Source: Campylobacter estrildidarum (GTDB lineage Bacteria; Campylobacterota; Campylobacteria; Campylobacterales; Campylobacteraceae). From it: a stretch of 64,000 nt of DNA. Shown here one piece after another: positions 9,441-18,342 of this stretch. The notes under the pieces were generated by a model. It was given only the letters and a program-made list of their open reading frames with translations. It made no database searches and was not told the DNA's origin. The stretch lies in assembly GCF_005406205.1 (NCBI RefSeq), contig NZ_NXLZ01000002.1:62001-126000 (forward strand). The letters are read 5' to 3'. A program made the translations under genes and the position numbers. Each line of letters begins with the position of its first letter. Within the stretch, counting starts at the first letter, position 1.

Positions 9441-10732
9441 ATTTTTCCTTTGTTCCAAAAAAATTAAATACTAATTCTACCATTTTTAAAATAATAAAAG
9501 TCTTTTGTATTGCAATTTTACTCTCAAATTCTATCTATTTATCTTTTTTTGAGAATATTTTTACTCAAACCTTAAGCCCTTTTTTAGCAATTTTAGGATT
9601 AGTTTTACTTTTAAAACGTAAAAAAGCAAAAGAATATTTTTTAGTAGGATTTTTTGTAGGAATACTTTGGTTTTGGTGGATAGGACTTTCTTCGATTTAT
9701 TTTAATCTTAATTATTTAGTCCCTATAATAATTCTCATGATAGGTATATTTTATGGTATATTGTTTAGTTTGTGCCATTTGTTTAAATTTGATTTTTTAA
9801 GGCTTTGCGGAATTTTTTGCTTAAGTTTTATTCATCCGCTTGGATTTGACTGGTTTAATTGGGGAATATTGACAGTTTATGGTTTTTTTGATGCAAGTTA
9901 TAAAGGTATTATATGTTTATTCTTAATAGCTTATTTTATCTATGAGGGCTATATTTCAAGATATTATAAAATTGCTATAGTTTTAATTTTATTTTTTATA
10001 GGTTGTCAATATGAAGAAAAAAAAGCACAAACTCTTAATCTTACTTATAAACTTATCAATACCAATATTTCGCAAGATCAAAAATTTCTCCAAACAAATT
10101 TAAAAACAAATTCAAATAATCTCGTTCAAGAAATTCTCAAAGCTATTGAAGAAAAAAAAGAGCTTGTTGTTTTACCAGAAACAGCTTTTGCTTTCAATTT
10201 AAAAAATACTCCTTATGAAAATTTACTTAAAAGCTTATCTCATAAAATTACCATTATCACAGGAGCTTTTAATATAGATCAAAATTTTATTTATAATAGT
10301 ACCTATATTTTTAAAGGAGGAAATGTCTATATCTTAAATAAACATTTTTTAGTACCTTTTGGCGAAGAAATTCCGATTTTTAAAAACTTGGTTCAAAAGT
10401 ATTTTTTACCAAATATGCAAGAATTTTCTAAAGGTCCTTTACAAAGCAAATATAAGCTTGATAACCAAATCATTACCAATGCTATTTGTTATGAAGCAAC
10501 TAAAGAGCAAAATTACAAAAATTCTAACATAATCATAGCTATAAGCAATAATGCTTGGTTTAATCATTCTACCGAATATAAACTGCAACAGCTTTTAATG
10601 AAATTTTACGCGAGTAAATATGGAGTAAGCGTTTATCATGCCGTTAATGGGAAGGAAAACACTTTCATAGAGCCTAAAAAAATGTTAAGCAAAGAATGGA
10701 TGAAATTATTTAAAAAAATAAGCAAAACTTAA
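9413..10732 (+). CDS. lnt: Apolipoprotein N-acyltransferase
   Basis: Integral membrane enzyme that adds the third acyl chain to lipoproteins such as LptE and the TlpA-like protein in this window. The N-terminal half has about six hydrophobic segments. The nitrilase-like domain (about 210-420) contains LPETAFAF (catalytic Glu), the Lys-bearing LNKHFLVPFGEEIP segment and NAICYE with the catalytic Cys. At 439 residues it is shorter than the E. coli enzyme but normal for Campylobacter. The chosen ATG overlaps yajC by 28 bases on the other strand; a somewhat later start is possible because no strong ribosome site precedes it. Confidence 0.9.
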   Translation: MKLKLNFLPYFSFVPKKLNTNSTIFKIIKVFCIAILLSNSIYLSFFENIFTQTLSPFLAILGLVLLLKRKKAKEYFLVGFFVGILWFWWIGLSSIYFNLNYLVPIIILMIGIFYGILFSLCHLFKFDFLRLCGIFCLSFIHPLGFDWFNWGILTVYGFFDASYKGIICLFLIAYFIYEGYISRYYKIAIVLILFFIGCQYEEKKAQTLNLTYKLINTNISQDQKFLQTNLKTNSNNLVQEILKAIEEKKELVVLPETAFAFNLKNTPYENLLKSLSHKITIITGAFNIDQNFIYNSTYIFKGGNVYILNKHFLVPFGEEIPIFKNLVQKYFLPNMQEFSKGPLQSKYKLDNQIITNAICYEATKEQNYKNSNIIIAISNNAWFNHSTEYKLQQLLMKFYASKYGVSVYHAVNGKENTFIEPKKMLSKEWMKLFKKISKT

Positions 10733-10853
10733 CCATCTAGCTCTTTGCACATTTTTTCAAATTCTTGATAGTACTTCCAAGGAGCTACTTATTTAGGTAA
10801 TAATTTTTTACATAAATAAATGATCTTCATTAAATACGGTTTGCTAAATTTTT
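10729..10853 (-). pseudogene. 3' remnant of an unidentified gene
   Basis: Read on the minus strand, about 40 codons look like real protein sequence: KPYLMKIIYLCKKLLPK, an in-frame TAA at 10789-10791, then VAPWKYYQEFEKMCKELDG and a terminal stop that overlaps the end of lnt. No start codon or upstream continuation is visible; the frame is closed just above 10850. This looks like the C-terminal tail of a deleted gene convergent with lnt. I do not recognise the family. Confidence 0.4.
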
Positions 10854-11284
10854 ATTAAAAATTGATTTTACTGCGATATTACAACATCTGATTACTTTCA
10901 GATATCTTAATCAGACAAATTAATATTTTTAAACAGAATACATAATGTCTAATTTTAGAATTTACTAGTTGATTAAAATGGTTACGATTTATAAACCTAA
11001 TTGACCGCGGGTTCGAGTCCTGCTAAATATGCTATTGCTAACTAAAAATTTCATCTTAACGCTTTGAAATACTAATAAATATTCTTTCAAACCAAACTCT
11101 AATAACAATTTACATTAAAGAAAATTATTAATATTTTTAGTTTTGGTAGTAGAAATTAATACAAAGGTTGAAAACTCACTTGCAATGATAAAAAATAAAA
11201 AATTGCAAAACTTAAATCACTATATATAATGAAAATTACAAATTTTAAAAATTAAAAACTTAGATTTAATGGCTAAAAAAGATG
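10854..11284. other. AT-rich stretch without an intact gene
   Basis: Apart from the tRNA-like relic at about 10962-11035 I see no open frame of useful length, no ribosome site and no repeat. The sequence is short-word AT-rich and has the look of decayed DNA between lnt and dnaB. Confidence 0.5.
10962..11035 (+). pseudogene. Degenerate tRNA-like relic
   Basis: A perfect T-arm is present: stem GCGGG (11007-11011), loop TTCGAGT, stem CCTGC (11019-11023), one G-T pair. Upstream, TTTATAAACC about 20 bases before it resembles the anticodon loop region of an initiator-type tRNA (CATAACCC), but the anticodon and acceptor stems no longer pair and no CCA follows. It is not a functional tRNA gene. It may be the broken remains of a tRNA or of an integration site. 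The left border is approximate. Confidence 0.4.
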
Positions 11285-11377
11285 TAGTAGCTGATAGTAG
11301 GGACGCCCACACCCCCTACACTCAAGCCCAAAGTCTTGACGGGCGACTGGTTTAAAAGAACATTTCATCAGCTGTTA
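11285..11377. ncRNA. Candidate structured RNA of unknown class
   Basis: A locally GC-rich island in very AT-rich DNA. An 11-bp outer stem (11285-11295 with 11367-11377, two G-T wobbles) encloses hairpin GTAGGG/CCCTAC (11297-11302 with 11314-11319) and hairpin TCAAG/CTTGA (11322-11326 with 11335-11339). The loop of the first hairpin contains CGCCC (11304-11308), which is complementary to GGGCG at 11341-11345 and could form a pseudoknot. I see none of the signatures of tmRNA, SRP RNA or the common riboswitches. The strand is not settled by base pairing. Confidence 0.45.
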
Positions 11378-11519
11378 ATAAAATTATACTACAAGAAAAT
11401 AAAATTTACCCAAGCCTTAGAGTTTATTTTTTATAAGAAAAGATAATAAATTTACCTTTGCTCTAAGAATAAGTTTCTTAAAATAAATGACATTTTCAAA
11501 AACAAAAGAATTTTTTATT
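11378..11519. other. Intergenic DNA downstream of dnaB
   Basis: AT-rich sequence between the structured element and the dnaB stop codon. No convincing terminator, promoter or open frame seen. Confidence 0.4.
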
Positions 11520-12890
11520 TTATCCTTGAAATTCCGTGCTTTCAAATTTTGGCTTATCCACAAAGCACGATTTTTCTTTTAAAAATAAAACTTCGACAGT
11601 TCCTACAGGACCATTTCTATTTTTTCCGATTAAAATTTCAGCATTTTCCTGCATAGGATTTGGAATAAAAAGCCTTCTATAATCTTTACCTTCGGCTTTA
11701 GCCTTATTTTCACGCTCTTTTTCTTCTTGCTCACGATAAACTTCATCACGATATACAAACAAGATTGTGTCTGCATCTTGTTCTATTGCCCCACTCTCGC
11801 GTAAATCACTCATCATCGGACGCTTATTTGCACGTTGTTCTAAAGATCGGTTTAATTGTGAAAGTGCAATAATAGGCATATTTAACTCTCTAGCTAATAG
11901 CTTTAATCCTCTTGAAATTTCACTCACTTGTAAATGTCTATCGTTAAAATTTGAATTACTCATCATAAGTCCAATATAATCAATTACACAAAGTTTTATA
12001 CTCTCTTCTTGTGCTTTTAGACGTCTTAATATAGCTCTAACATCGGTTATTGTTGCATAACCGCTATCATATATAAAAAGCTTTTTTTTAGAATACATAT
12101 TACAAGCATCGCCTACACGATCCCATTCATCATCGTTAAGATCAGCAGTAAGAATTTTTTGCAATGGAATGGAAGTTTTTGCAGATAAAAGCCTTTGCAT
12201 AATCTGAGTAGCAGGCATTTCTAAAGAAAACATAACCACACCTTGATCTTGTTTTAGCACTTGATCAATAAAATTTAAACATAAAGTTGTTTTTCCCATA
12301 CCTGGACGCGCAGCGATGATGATAAGCTCACCATCTTTAAAACCCTTAGTCATATAGTTTAAATCTTCAAATCCGGTGTCTAAACCGATAATAGATTTAT
12401 TTTCAAGAGTTTTTTGTTTTTTAAATTCTTCTAAAAGTTCGTTTAAGACAAGTTCCACATCTTTAATATCATTTGTATTGATACGATTTGTTAGATTAAA
12501 AATTTCTTTGCTTATTTCATCTGAAATTTCACTTACAGCACGATTTTCATTGATGCGAGTTGGTAGAAGATGTGCAAAACTTAAAAGCTGTCTTTTGATT
12601 GATTTTTCGCGAAGTTCATTAACATAAGCGGCTAAATCAATCATTGAGGGCGTAGCAATGACTTCATTTAAAATTTGTTCGTCTAATTTTTTGTGTTTTT
12701 TAAAAAAACTTATAGATATAGGCTCTCCAGAATTTGCACAAGCAATAATGGCCTTAAAGATATCTTGATGAGCTTTAAGACTAAAATCTTTAGGTTCGAT
12801 ATCTCCTGCTATACTTGAATAAGCATCTTCACTCATAATACAACTGCTTAAAATCGCACGCTCTAGATCCAGATCAAAATGTTCTTGCAA
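11520..12890 (-). CDS. dnaB: Replicative DNA helicase DnaB
   Basis: Hexameric 5'-3' helicase at the replication fork. The N-terminal DnaG-interaction domain (about 1-105) begins with the usual LERAILSSCIM pattern; the RecA-like domain has Walker A RPGMGKTT at about 195-202, Walker B (LCVIDYIGLM), the QLNR glutamine motif in IALSQLNRSLEQR, and the arginine-finger region near the end (IGKNRNGPVG). Length 456 is normal. It has no close operon partner: downstream is the gene-free stretch, upstream 56 bases separate it from a MATE gene on the same strand. Confidence 0.96.
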   Translation of the reverse strand: MQEHFDLDLERAILSSCIMSEDAYSSIAGDIEPKDFSLKAHQDIFKAIIACANSGEPISISFFKKHKKLDEQILNEVIATPSMIDLAAYVNELREKSIKRQLLSFAHLLPTRINENRAVSEISDEISKEIFNLTNRINTNDIKDVELVLNELLEEFKKQKTLENKSIIGLDTGFEDLNYMTKGFKDGELIIIAARPGMGKTTLCLNFIDQVLKQDQGVVMFSLEMPATQIMQRLLSAKTSIPLQKILTADLNDDEWDRVGDACNMYSKKKLFIYDSGYATITDVRAILRRLKAQEESIKLCVIDYIGLMMSNSNFNDRHLQVSEISRGLKLLARELNMPIIALSQLNRSLEQRANKRPMMSDLRESGAIEQDADTILFVYRDEVYREQEEKERENKAKAEGKDYRRLFIPNPMQENAEILIGKNRNGPVGTVEVLFLKEKSCFVDKPKFESTEFQG

Positions 12891-12946
12891 TTTTTTTCCT
12901 TATAAAATTTTTTAAAATTCTAGCAAAAAGAGCTTAAAAAGCGAAT

Positions 12947-14272
12947 TTATTTCGATACATTGAAACTTTTTTTCAATAAAACAACAGCCAAAATCACCAC
13001 ACAAAATTCCGCAAATAAAGGAGTAAGCCAAACTCCTTTTAAGCCTATAAAATAAGACAAAAGAAAAAGGAAAAATAAAGGAACAAATAAATTTTGACTC
13101 AAACTTAAAATCAAAGAAAAACTAGGTTTATTAAAAGCAGTTAAAAAAGAATTGCTTAATACATTAAACCAAGCAAAAATATAATTTAAAGAAAAAAGAA
13201 TCAAGGCTAAATAAACAAAATTTAAAAAATCTTGATCATGATCTTTTATAAAAAATCCTATTAAATTTTCACCTGATATATAGATAAAAAATAAAACAAA
13301 AATTGAAAAAACAAATCCAGATAAAAACATAATTTTTAAAAAAGATTTAATACGATGAAAATCTTTTTTAGCGTAATTATAGCTTAAAGCCGGTTGCATG
13401 GCATCCGCCATAGCGATAATAAGCATCATAATAAAAGTATCAATATAAACTATAATAGAAAATCCAGCCACAGCTTTAACATCAGCTATTTTAAGCAAAA
13501 CAAAATTTGCAAAAACACCATAAAGAGAGCCTGAAACATTGTTGAAAAATTCACTGCTGCCATTGTAAAGAATATTTTTAAAAATTTTAAAATTAATATA
13601 AGGAAAAGAAAATCTGAGCTCTAAATTTTGAAATAAAAAAGGGAAAATTCCAAAAATTCCACCCAAAGTCAAACCTAAACAAGTAGCAAGAGCAGCTGAA
13701 AACAATCCCAAGTCTAAAATAACTATAAAAATATAATCAAATAAAATATTACTCAAAGCAATGATAATATTAATGATCATACTATAAGTGGTTTTGCCAC
13801 AAATTCTTAAATAATTATCCAAAGCAAAAGAAAGCATGGTAATGGGTGCAAATAAAGCGAAAACCATCATGCATTCTTTTGCCATGGTTTTAATCTCTAA
13901 GCTAACATTTAAAAAATCGATAAAAATAGGCGCTAAAAGATATTCTAAAATTCCAATCAAACAAGAAAATATAAAAATAATCACTATACTAGAGCTAAAA
14001 ATTTTCTTGGCTAATTTTTTCTTACCAAGCCCTAATTTTATAGAAATTTGAACAGCAGAGCCAATCGCTATAGTATCAGATAAAGCAAAGGACATCATAA
14101 TAAAAGGGATGATTAAAGCTAAAGCAGCTAAAGCTTCGTTTCCTAGATATTTGCCTACAAAAATTCCATCTACAATATAATAAAGTGAAAGAAATGCCAT
14201 GCTGATCATATTAGGCATAGCACACTTTATAAAAAGCCTAAAAGGGCTTAAAGTGCTAAAAAGATCTGACAT
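12947..14272 (-). CDS. MATE family efflux transporter
   Basis: A 441-residue membrane protein with about 12 hydrophobic segments arranged as two similar halves, starting LFIKCAMPNMISMAFLSLYYIVDGIFVGKYLG, the typical MATE N-terminus with the D of IVDGIFVG. Family members exchange Na+ or H+ for drugs or metabolites; the substrate cannot be told from sequence. It is flanked by 220 bases of upstream DNA and so probably has its own promoter. Homologues lie next to dnaB in C. jejuni as far as I recall. Confidence 0.88.
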   Translation of the reverse strand: MSDLFSTLSPFRLFIKCAMPNMISMAFLSLYYIVDGIFVGKYLGNEALAALALIIPFIMMSFALSDTIAIGSAVQISIKLGLGKKKLAKKIFSSSIVIIFIFSCLIGILEYLLAPIFIDFLNVSLEIKTMAKECMMVFALFAPITMLSFALDNYLRICGKTTYSMIINIIIALSNILFDYIFIVILDLGLFSAALATCLGLTLGGIFGIFPFLFQNLELRFSFPYINFKIFKNILYNGSSEFFNNVSGSLYGVFANFVLLKIADVKAVAGFSIIVYIDTFIMMLIIAMADAMQPALSYNYAKKDFHRIKSFLKIMFLSGFVFSIFVLFFIYISGENLIGFFIKDHDQDFLNFVYLALILFSLNYIFAWFNVLSNSFLTAFNKPSFSLILSLSQNLFVPLFFLFLLSYFIGLKGVWLTPLFAEFCVVILAVVLLKKSFNVSK

Positions 14273-14469
14273 AATTTATCCTTAAAAAATATTTCAAATA
14301 AAAATACTTTTTAAGTCCGCTAATAAAATGCTAAACATCCTAAAGTATAAGAATTTAAGTAGAAAATTTTAATTGTAAGTTTATTTAATTCCATTCTATT
14401 TTGCATAAAAAATCTCTAAATTTTAGTATAGAACCTAGCGGTATTCTAGCACTATACTTTTAATAAGTC

Positions 14470-14494
14470 AAAATTTAGCCAAAGGCTAAATTTT
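14470..14494 (-). terminator. Intrinsic terminator of the flavoprotein gene
   Basis: Perfect 11-bp hairpin AAAATTTAGCC / GGCTAAATTTT with a 3-base loop, at the stop codon of the gene ending at 14493. In the minus-strand transcript it ends in a U run, as expected for Rho-independent termination. Confidence 0.75.
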
Positions 14495-15428
14495 ATAAGA
14501 TAGAAAGAATTTTTGCAGCGTCATTAAGTCCTACAATGATACTTGCGCCATTTTTTGTAGCAATATCTCCTGCCACAAATATGCCTTTGACATTGCTTTG
14601 TTTATTTTCGTCCATTAAAGGAACACCTTTATCATCAACTTCAATACCGCATTTTTGCAAGAAATCCACCGGAGTTGATCCACCAATAGCATAAATAATT
14701 CTATCGTAAGTTTCGCTTGTTGAGTCATTGAAATTAACTTTAGCTTTACCATTTTCATCCTCAATAGCTTCGATATCAATACCAAGTTTTAGATTGACTT
14801 TTCCACTATTTCCAGCTTCGGTTATGTCTTTAAGATTGATATCGTTTAATCTTGTAAATTCTTTTTTACGATAGCAAAGACTTACATTATTTGTTTTTGC
14901 TAAATCTACAGCATATTCAGCAGCAGAATTTCCACCACCCACAACAAGAATTTTTTCATTTCCTAAAACCGAATTTGCATTGAAATTGATAATTTTAGTT
15001 AAAGTCATAGGGAGTTTATAATCTGGCTTGTTTGGTTTACCCATTCTACCAATTGCTACGATGATATTTTTGCATTCATAAGTTTCTTTGGCTGTGCTTA
15101 CTAAAAAAAGATTATTTTCATTTTTTACACTTTCGACTTCTGAACCAAATTCTATTTCTATATTGTATTGTTTTAAAATATTTTCAAATAATTCTATAGT
15201 GCTTTCTTTCGTGCCATCTTCAAAAGGAATATGACCGTAATTTGTACCTTCACATCCCTTATAAACTTTATCCACCCTTTTACCTTCTTTGTAAAATTGC
15301 ATCAGAGTTTGACAAACATTGTTTGTTTTTTCTAGGATTAAAACTTCTTTATTTTTTAATTTTGCTTCAACAGCACAAGCTATACCAGTCGGCCCTGCAC
15401 CAATAACAATTAAATCTATTTTTTTCAT
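14493..15428 (-). CDS. Thioredoxin-reductase-like FAD/NAD(P) oxidoreductase lacking the CxxC pair
   Basis: Two-Rossmann flavoprotein of 311 residues. FAD motif GAGPTG at residues 10-15, NAD(P) motif GGGNSA at 164-169, and the C-terminal FAD-closing GIFVAGDIATKNGASI. The CxxC redox pair of true thioredoxin reductases, expected between the two nucleotide motifs near residue 135, is absent (the stretch reads IGRMGKPNKPDYKLP). This is the layout of YpdA-like and ferredoxin/flavodoxin-NADP reductase-like enzymes, so the electron acceptor is open. A strong terminator follows it and 157 AT-rich bases precede it, suggesting a single-gene unit. Confidence 0.85.
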   Translation of the reverse strand: MKKIDLIVIGAGPTGIACAVEAKLKNKEVLILEKTNNVCQTLMQFYKEGKRVDKVYKGCEGTNYGHIPFEDGTKESTIELFENILKQYNIEIEFGSEVESVKNENNLFLVSTAKETYECKNIIVAIGRMGKPNKPDYKLPMTLTKIINFNANSVLGNEKILVVGGGNSAAEYAVDLAKTNNVSLCYRKKEFTRLNDINLKDITEAGNSGKVNLKLGIDIEAIEDENGKAKVNFNDSTSETYDRIIYAIGGSTPVDFLQKCGIEVDDKGVPLMDENKQSNVKGIFVAGDIATKNGASIIVGLNDAAKILSIL

Positions 15429-15585
15429 TTTTCCACCTTTTTTAATGTTTTATTTTTTATATTTTATTAATTTTTTTTAAATAAAAAATAAAAATTATGA
15501 TAAAAAAATAATTAATTTATAAAAAATACTCTACTTCTAGTTAAAAATTTTTCTAAAAAAGATATTTTTAAGGAAAAAACCACCT

Positions 15586-16590
15586 TTACTTTAATTCTAC
15601 ATCCAAGGCAAGTAAAGCAAAACTTCCAAGCCAATGAGATCCAAGATAATCTTCTTCTATATGTGCTATTGCTTCATCAAAGTGTTTTATAGCATTTTCT
15701 CTTAGAATATTCTTCAATTCTTCATCACAAAAATTAGATAAAATTTTCAAACACCAAGAGCGACTCAAATTAAGCCCATCTAAATGTGCAATTTTTCCAT
15801 CACTTCTATCGCTTACCCTTACAGGATTAAATAAAGTTCGAGGCTCTTTTTTATCTAAATTTGGTAAATACTGCACGAAAAAACTTTTAAATTCATCCTT
15901 AGGCAAAACAGCACTTAAAAGCACAGCTTCCATTAAAACTGGTGACAAAAACTCATCTCCGCAAGGCTCTAAGGTTTGCATATTTTTATCATTCAAGAAC
16001 CATCTTTTAGCACTTTCAATAATACATTGTTCCAACTCTACATCTTTCTTAAATCTTGCAAACTCCAAAGCAAAATACAATGCAAAAGAACTATTAAAAT
16101 GAGTCCCTACTCGGATTGGATAATCCATTTTTGGTAAGAATTCTTTAAATTCTTTAACGAAAAAATCCGCAATGCCTTCTAAATTTTTAGCCCATGCTTG
16201 TGCATCTTTATTTTCTTTAGCAAGTAAATTAATTTCCAAAGCTAACTTTAAAAACCACCCCCATCCATAAGGTCTTTCAAAACCTTTATGATCTGGATTT
16301 TCTAAATATCTTAATTCCCCATTTGCCTTTTCTTTGCTAAATTGAGAATTTAAAGCCTTTGTAATCTCATCAACCGGAGCAAATTTGGAAAAATTCCTTA
16401 AGATTTTCACTAAAAGCCAGTGAGAATGCACACTAGAATGCCAATCATAAGATCCATAAAATATAGGATACATTTGCTTAGGTATTTTTATGTCATTAAG
16501 ATCATTAAAAGAATGAGTGATTTTGTTTGGTAACTCTCTAAAAATATTTTCTAAAGCTATAGAACTAAATTGTTTGATAAATTCTTTCAT
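15586..16590 (-). CDS. DUF2891 family protein
   Basis: A 334-residue soluble protein with no signal peptide. Conserved-looking motifs are YGSYDWHSSVHSHWLLV near 50, ENPDHKGFERPYGWGWFLKL, and near the C-terminus DRSDGKIAHLDGLNLSRSWC, which match the DUF2891 family pattern (an alpha/alpha-barrel-like fold). No biochemical role is established. It is 10 bases downstream of the DUF979/DUF969 permease pair and is transcribed with them, so it may act on whatever they transport; that link is inference from gene order only. Confidence 0.8.
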   Translation of the reverse strand: MKEFIKQFSSIALENIFRELPNKITHSFNDLNDIKIPKQMYPIFYGSYDWHSSVHSHWLLVKILRNFSKFAPVDEITKALNSQFSKEKANGELRYLENPDHKGFERPYGWGWFLKLALEINLLAKENKDAQAWAKNLEGIADFFVKEFKEFLPKMDYPIRVGTHFNSSFALYFALEFARFKKDVELEQCIIESAKRWFLNDKNMQTLEPCGDEFLSPVLMEAVLLSAVLPKDEFKSFFVQYLPNLDKKEPRTLFNPVRVSDRSDGKIAHLDGLNLSRSWCLKILSNFCDEELKNILRENAIKHFDEAIAHIEEDYLGSHWLGSFALLALDVELK

Positions 16591-16600
16591 TACTTTCTCC

Positions 16601-17566
16601 TTAAAAATTAAAAGCTAAAAAATACATTAAAAAAATATTGGCCACCAATAAAAGCAATCCTGACATAAATTGTGCTTTGATAACACCATTTTTATCATCT
16701 AAATTTAAAAGAGCTGCTGGAACGGTATTAAAATTAGCCGCCATAGGCGTCATTAAAGTGCCACAAAATCCGCTAAGCATACCTATAGCTCCTACTATAG
16801 CAGGATTTGCATGCATATTTACGATTAAAACAGGTAAGGCAATAGCAGCACTAATCACAGGAAAAGCAGCAAAAGCATTTCCCATAATCATGGTTAAAAG
16901 AGCCATACATATACAATAAACAGCTACAGCTATAAAACTATTGCTTAAAGAAATATAATTTGATAATAACTTTTCAACTTCATTACCCATACCGGTAGAA
17001 ACAAAAATAACTCCAAGCGTTGCTAAAATTTGAGGCAATAAAGCAGCCCAACTTATATGATCCATAGTGTGTGTTGCATCTTTTATTGCCTTTTTGGGAG
17101 AAGCTTTAAACATAAAACACGCCAAGATAAAAGAGAATATAATAGCTAAAATTAAAGAAATTAAAGTAGCATTTTTAGCTTCAAAAAAACTACAATAAGG
17201 AAGTAAAAAAGTTCCTGTAAGAGTTATAAAAGGCACCAACAAAGCTGGAATAAAAAGTTTATGTCTATAGATATTAGCACTTTGAATTTCATATTCTTTT
17301 TCTTTAGGTGTAATCTCAATTTTTTCAGGTTTTAACCAATTTAATCCTGCAATAATAGCAAGCAAGATTACAATACAACCCATAATAAAATCGGATAAAA
17401 TATTTGCAAGCAAAAAAGTCGCACTATAACTTGTCCAAAATATCCCTCCACTTAATCTAGCTTTTATTTTTTTATTTTTATTTAAAAAATTAAGAATTCC
17501 GAAAATCAAAAATAAAAATCCAACTATATAATATAACAAATCAAGAGTGAGCATCATCAACTCCAT
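16601..17566 (-). CDS. DUF979 family membrane permease subunit
   Basis: A 321-residue protein with about nine to ten membrane helices; the conserved segments include GGIFWTSYSATFLLANILSD, TMGNEVEKLL and the C-terminal GFCGTLMTPMAANFNTVPAALL. DUF979 and DUF969 proteins always occur as adjacent genes and are thought to form one two-part transporter of the dicarboxylate-carrier type. It overlaps the DUF969 gene by 26 bases; a start four codons later (ATG 17554) is equally possible. The substrate is unknown. Confidence 0.82.
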   Translation of the reverse strand: MELMMLTLDLLYYIVGFLFLIFGILNFLNKNKKIKARLSGGIFWTSYSATFLLANILSDFIMGCIVILLAIIAGLNWLKPEKIEITPKEKEYEIQSANIYRHKLFIPALLVPFITLTGTFLLPYCSFFEAKNATLISLILAIIFSFILACFMFKASPKKAIKDATHTMDHISWAALLPQILATLGVIFVSTGMGNEVEKLLSNYISLSNSFIAVAVYCICMALLTMIMGNAFAAFPVISAAIALPVLIVNMHANPAIVGAIGMLSGFCGTLMTPMAANFNTVPAALLNLDDKNGVIKAQFMSGLLLLVANIFLMYFLAFNF

Positions 17567-18230
17567 ATGTCTTTTTTAGCCTTTTATCAAGTAAATATAA
17601 TCTAAAACAATGAATAATTAAAGCTAAAATCCCGCTTGGTATTGCCCAAATGGACAAATCTATAGGACTAACTGAAATGTTATTATTTGCAAAAAAAGCT
17701 TGTATAAATAAAATAGAATGTACTGCTATAAAGATATCTTCACCAAAAAAAACAGCAACATTATCTGTAGCTGCAGAATAAGCTTTTATTTTTTGACTAT
17801 CTTTGCGAGTGAGATTTTTAAATTTAAGTTTTGCAGCCGCTTCAGCCATCGGCGCTATTAAAGGTTTTATCATTTGTGCATGACCACCCAAGGATAAAAG
17901 TCCAAGTGCCGCAGTTACTTGTCTAAAAATAAAATATCCCATTAAAATTTTTCCTGTACTAGCAGTTTTAATTTTTGAAATTAAATTTTTCGCTTGCTCT
18001 TTTAAACCTTTACGTTCTAAAACAGCAAGCAAAGGTAATATTAACCATATGATTGCTACATAGCGATTATTTACAAAAGATTGTCCTATATCGCTAATTA
18101 TTTTAAAAAAATCAAATTTGGCTATAATTCCAGCATAAATTCCTACAAAAGTCACAACCAAAAAAGGATTTAATCTAATTATAAAACCTAAAATAATTAA
18201 AGGAATGCAAGCAAGCAATAGCCAATTCAT
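17541..18230 (-). CDS. DUF969 family membrane permease subunit
   Basis: A 229-residue partner of the DUF979 protein, with about six membrane helices. Family patterns are WLILPLLAVLERKGLKEQAK, RQVTAALGLLSLGGHAQMIKPLIAPMAE and the AYSAATDNVAVFFGEDIFIA segment, in which several polar residues lie inside a helix and could form the substrate path. First gene of a three-gene unit DUF969-DUF979-DUF2891. About 110 bases separate it from efp. Confidence 0.82.
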   Translation of the reverse strand: MNWLLLACIPLIILGFIIRLNPFLVVTFVGIYAGIIAKFDFFKIISDIGQSFVNNRYVAIIWLILPLLAVLERKGLKEQAKNLISKIKTASTGKILMGYFIFRQVTAALGLLSLGGHAQMIKPLIAPMAEAAAKLKFKNLTRKDSQKIKAYSAATDNVAVFFGEDIFIAVHSILFIQAFFANNNISVSPIDLSIWAIPSGILALIIHCFRLYLLDKRLKKTYGVDDAHS

Positions 18231-18305
18231 ATTTTCTCCAAGGTTAAAATTTAAAAAGAAGTTAGAAAACTTACAATAAGTGATATTAGATTTGTGTAAT
18301 AACCT

Positions 18306-18342
18306 AAACTCAAAGAGTCCTTAATCAACACTCTTTGAGTTT
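18306..18342 (-). terminator. Hairpin at the end of efp
   Basis: Perfect 13-bp stem AAACTCAAAGAGT (18306-18318) with ACTCTTTGAGTTT (18330-18342) and an 11-base loop. The efp stop codon is part of the stem. There is no clear U run after it on the minus strand, so termination efficiency is uncertain. Confidence 0.55.

Noticed and set aside
11285-11377. SRP RNA or tmRNA at the folded element
   Set aside because: The SRP GGAAG-CAGC apical motif and the tmRNA tag frame and tRNA-like ends are not there.
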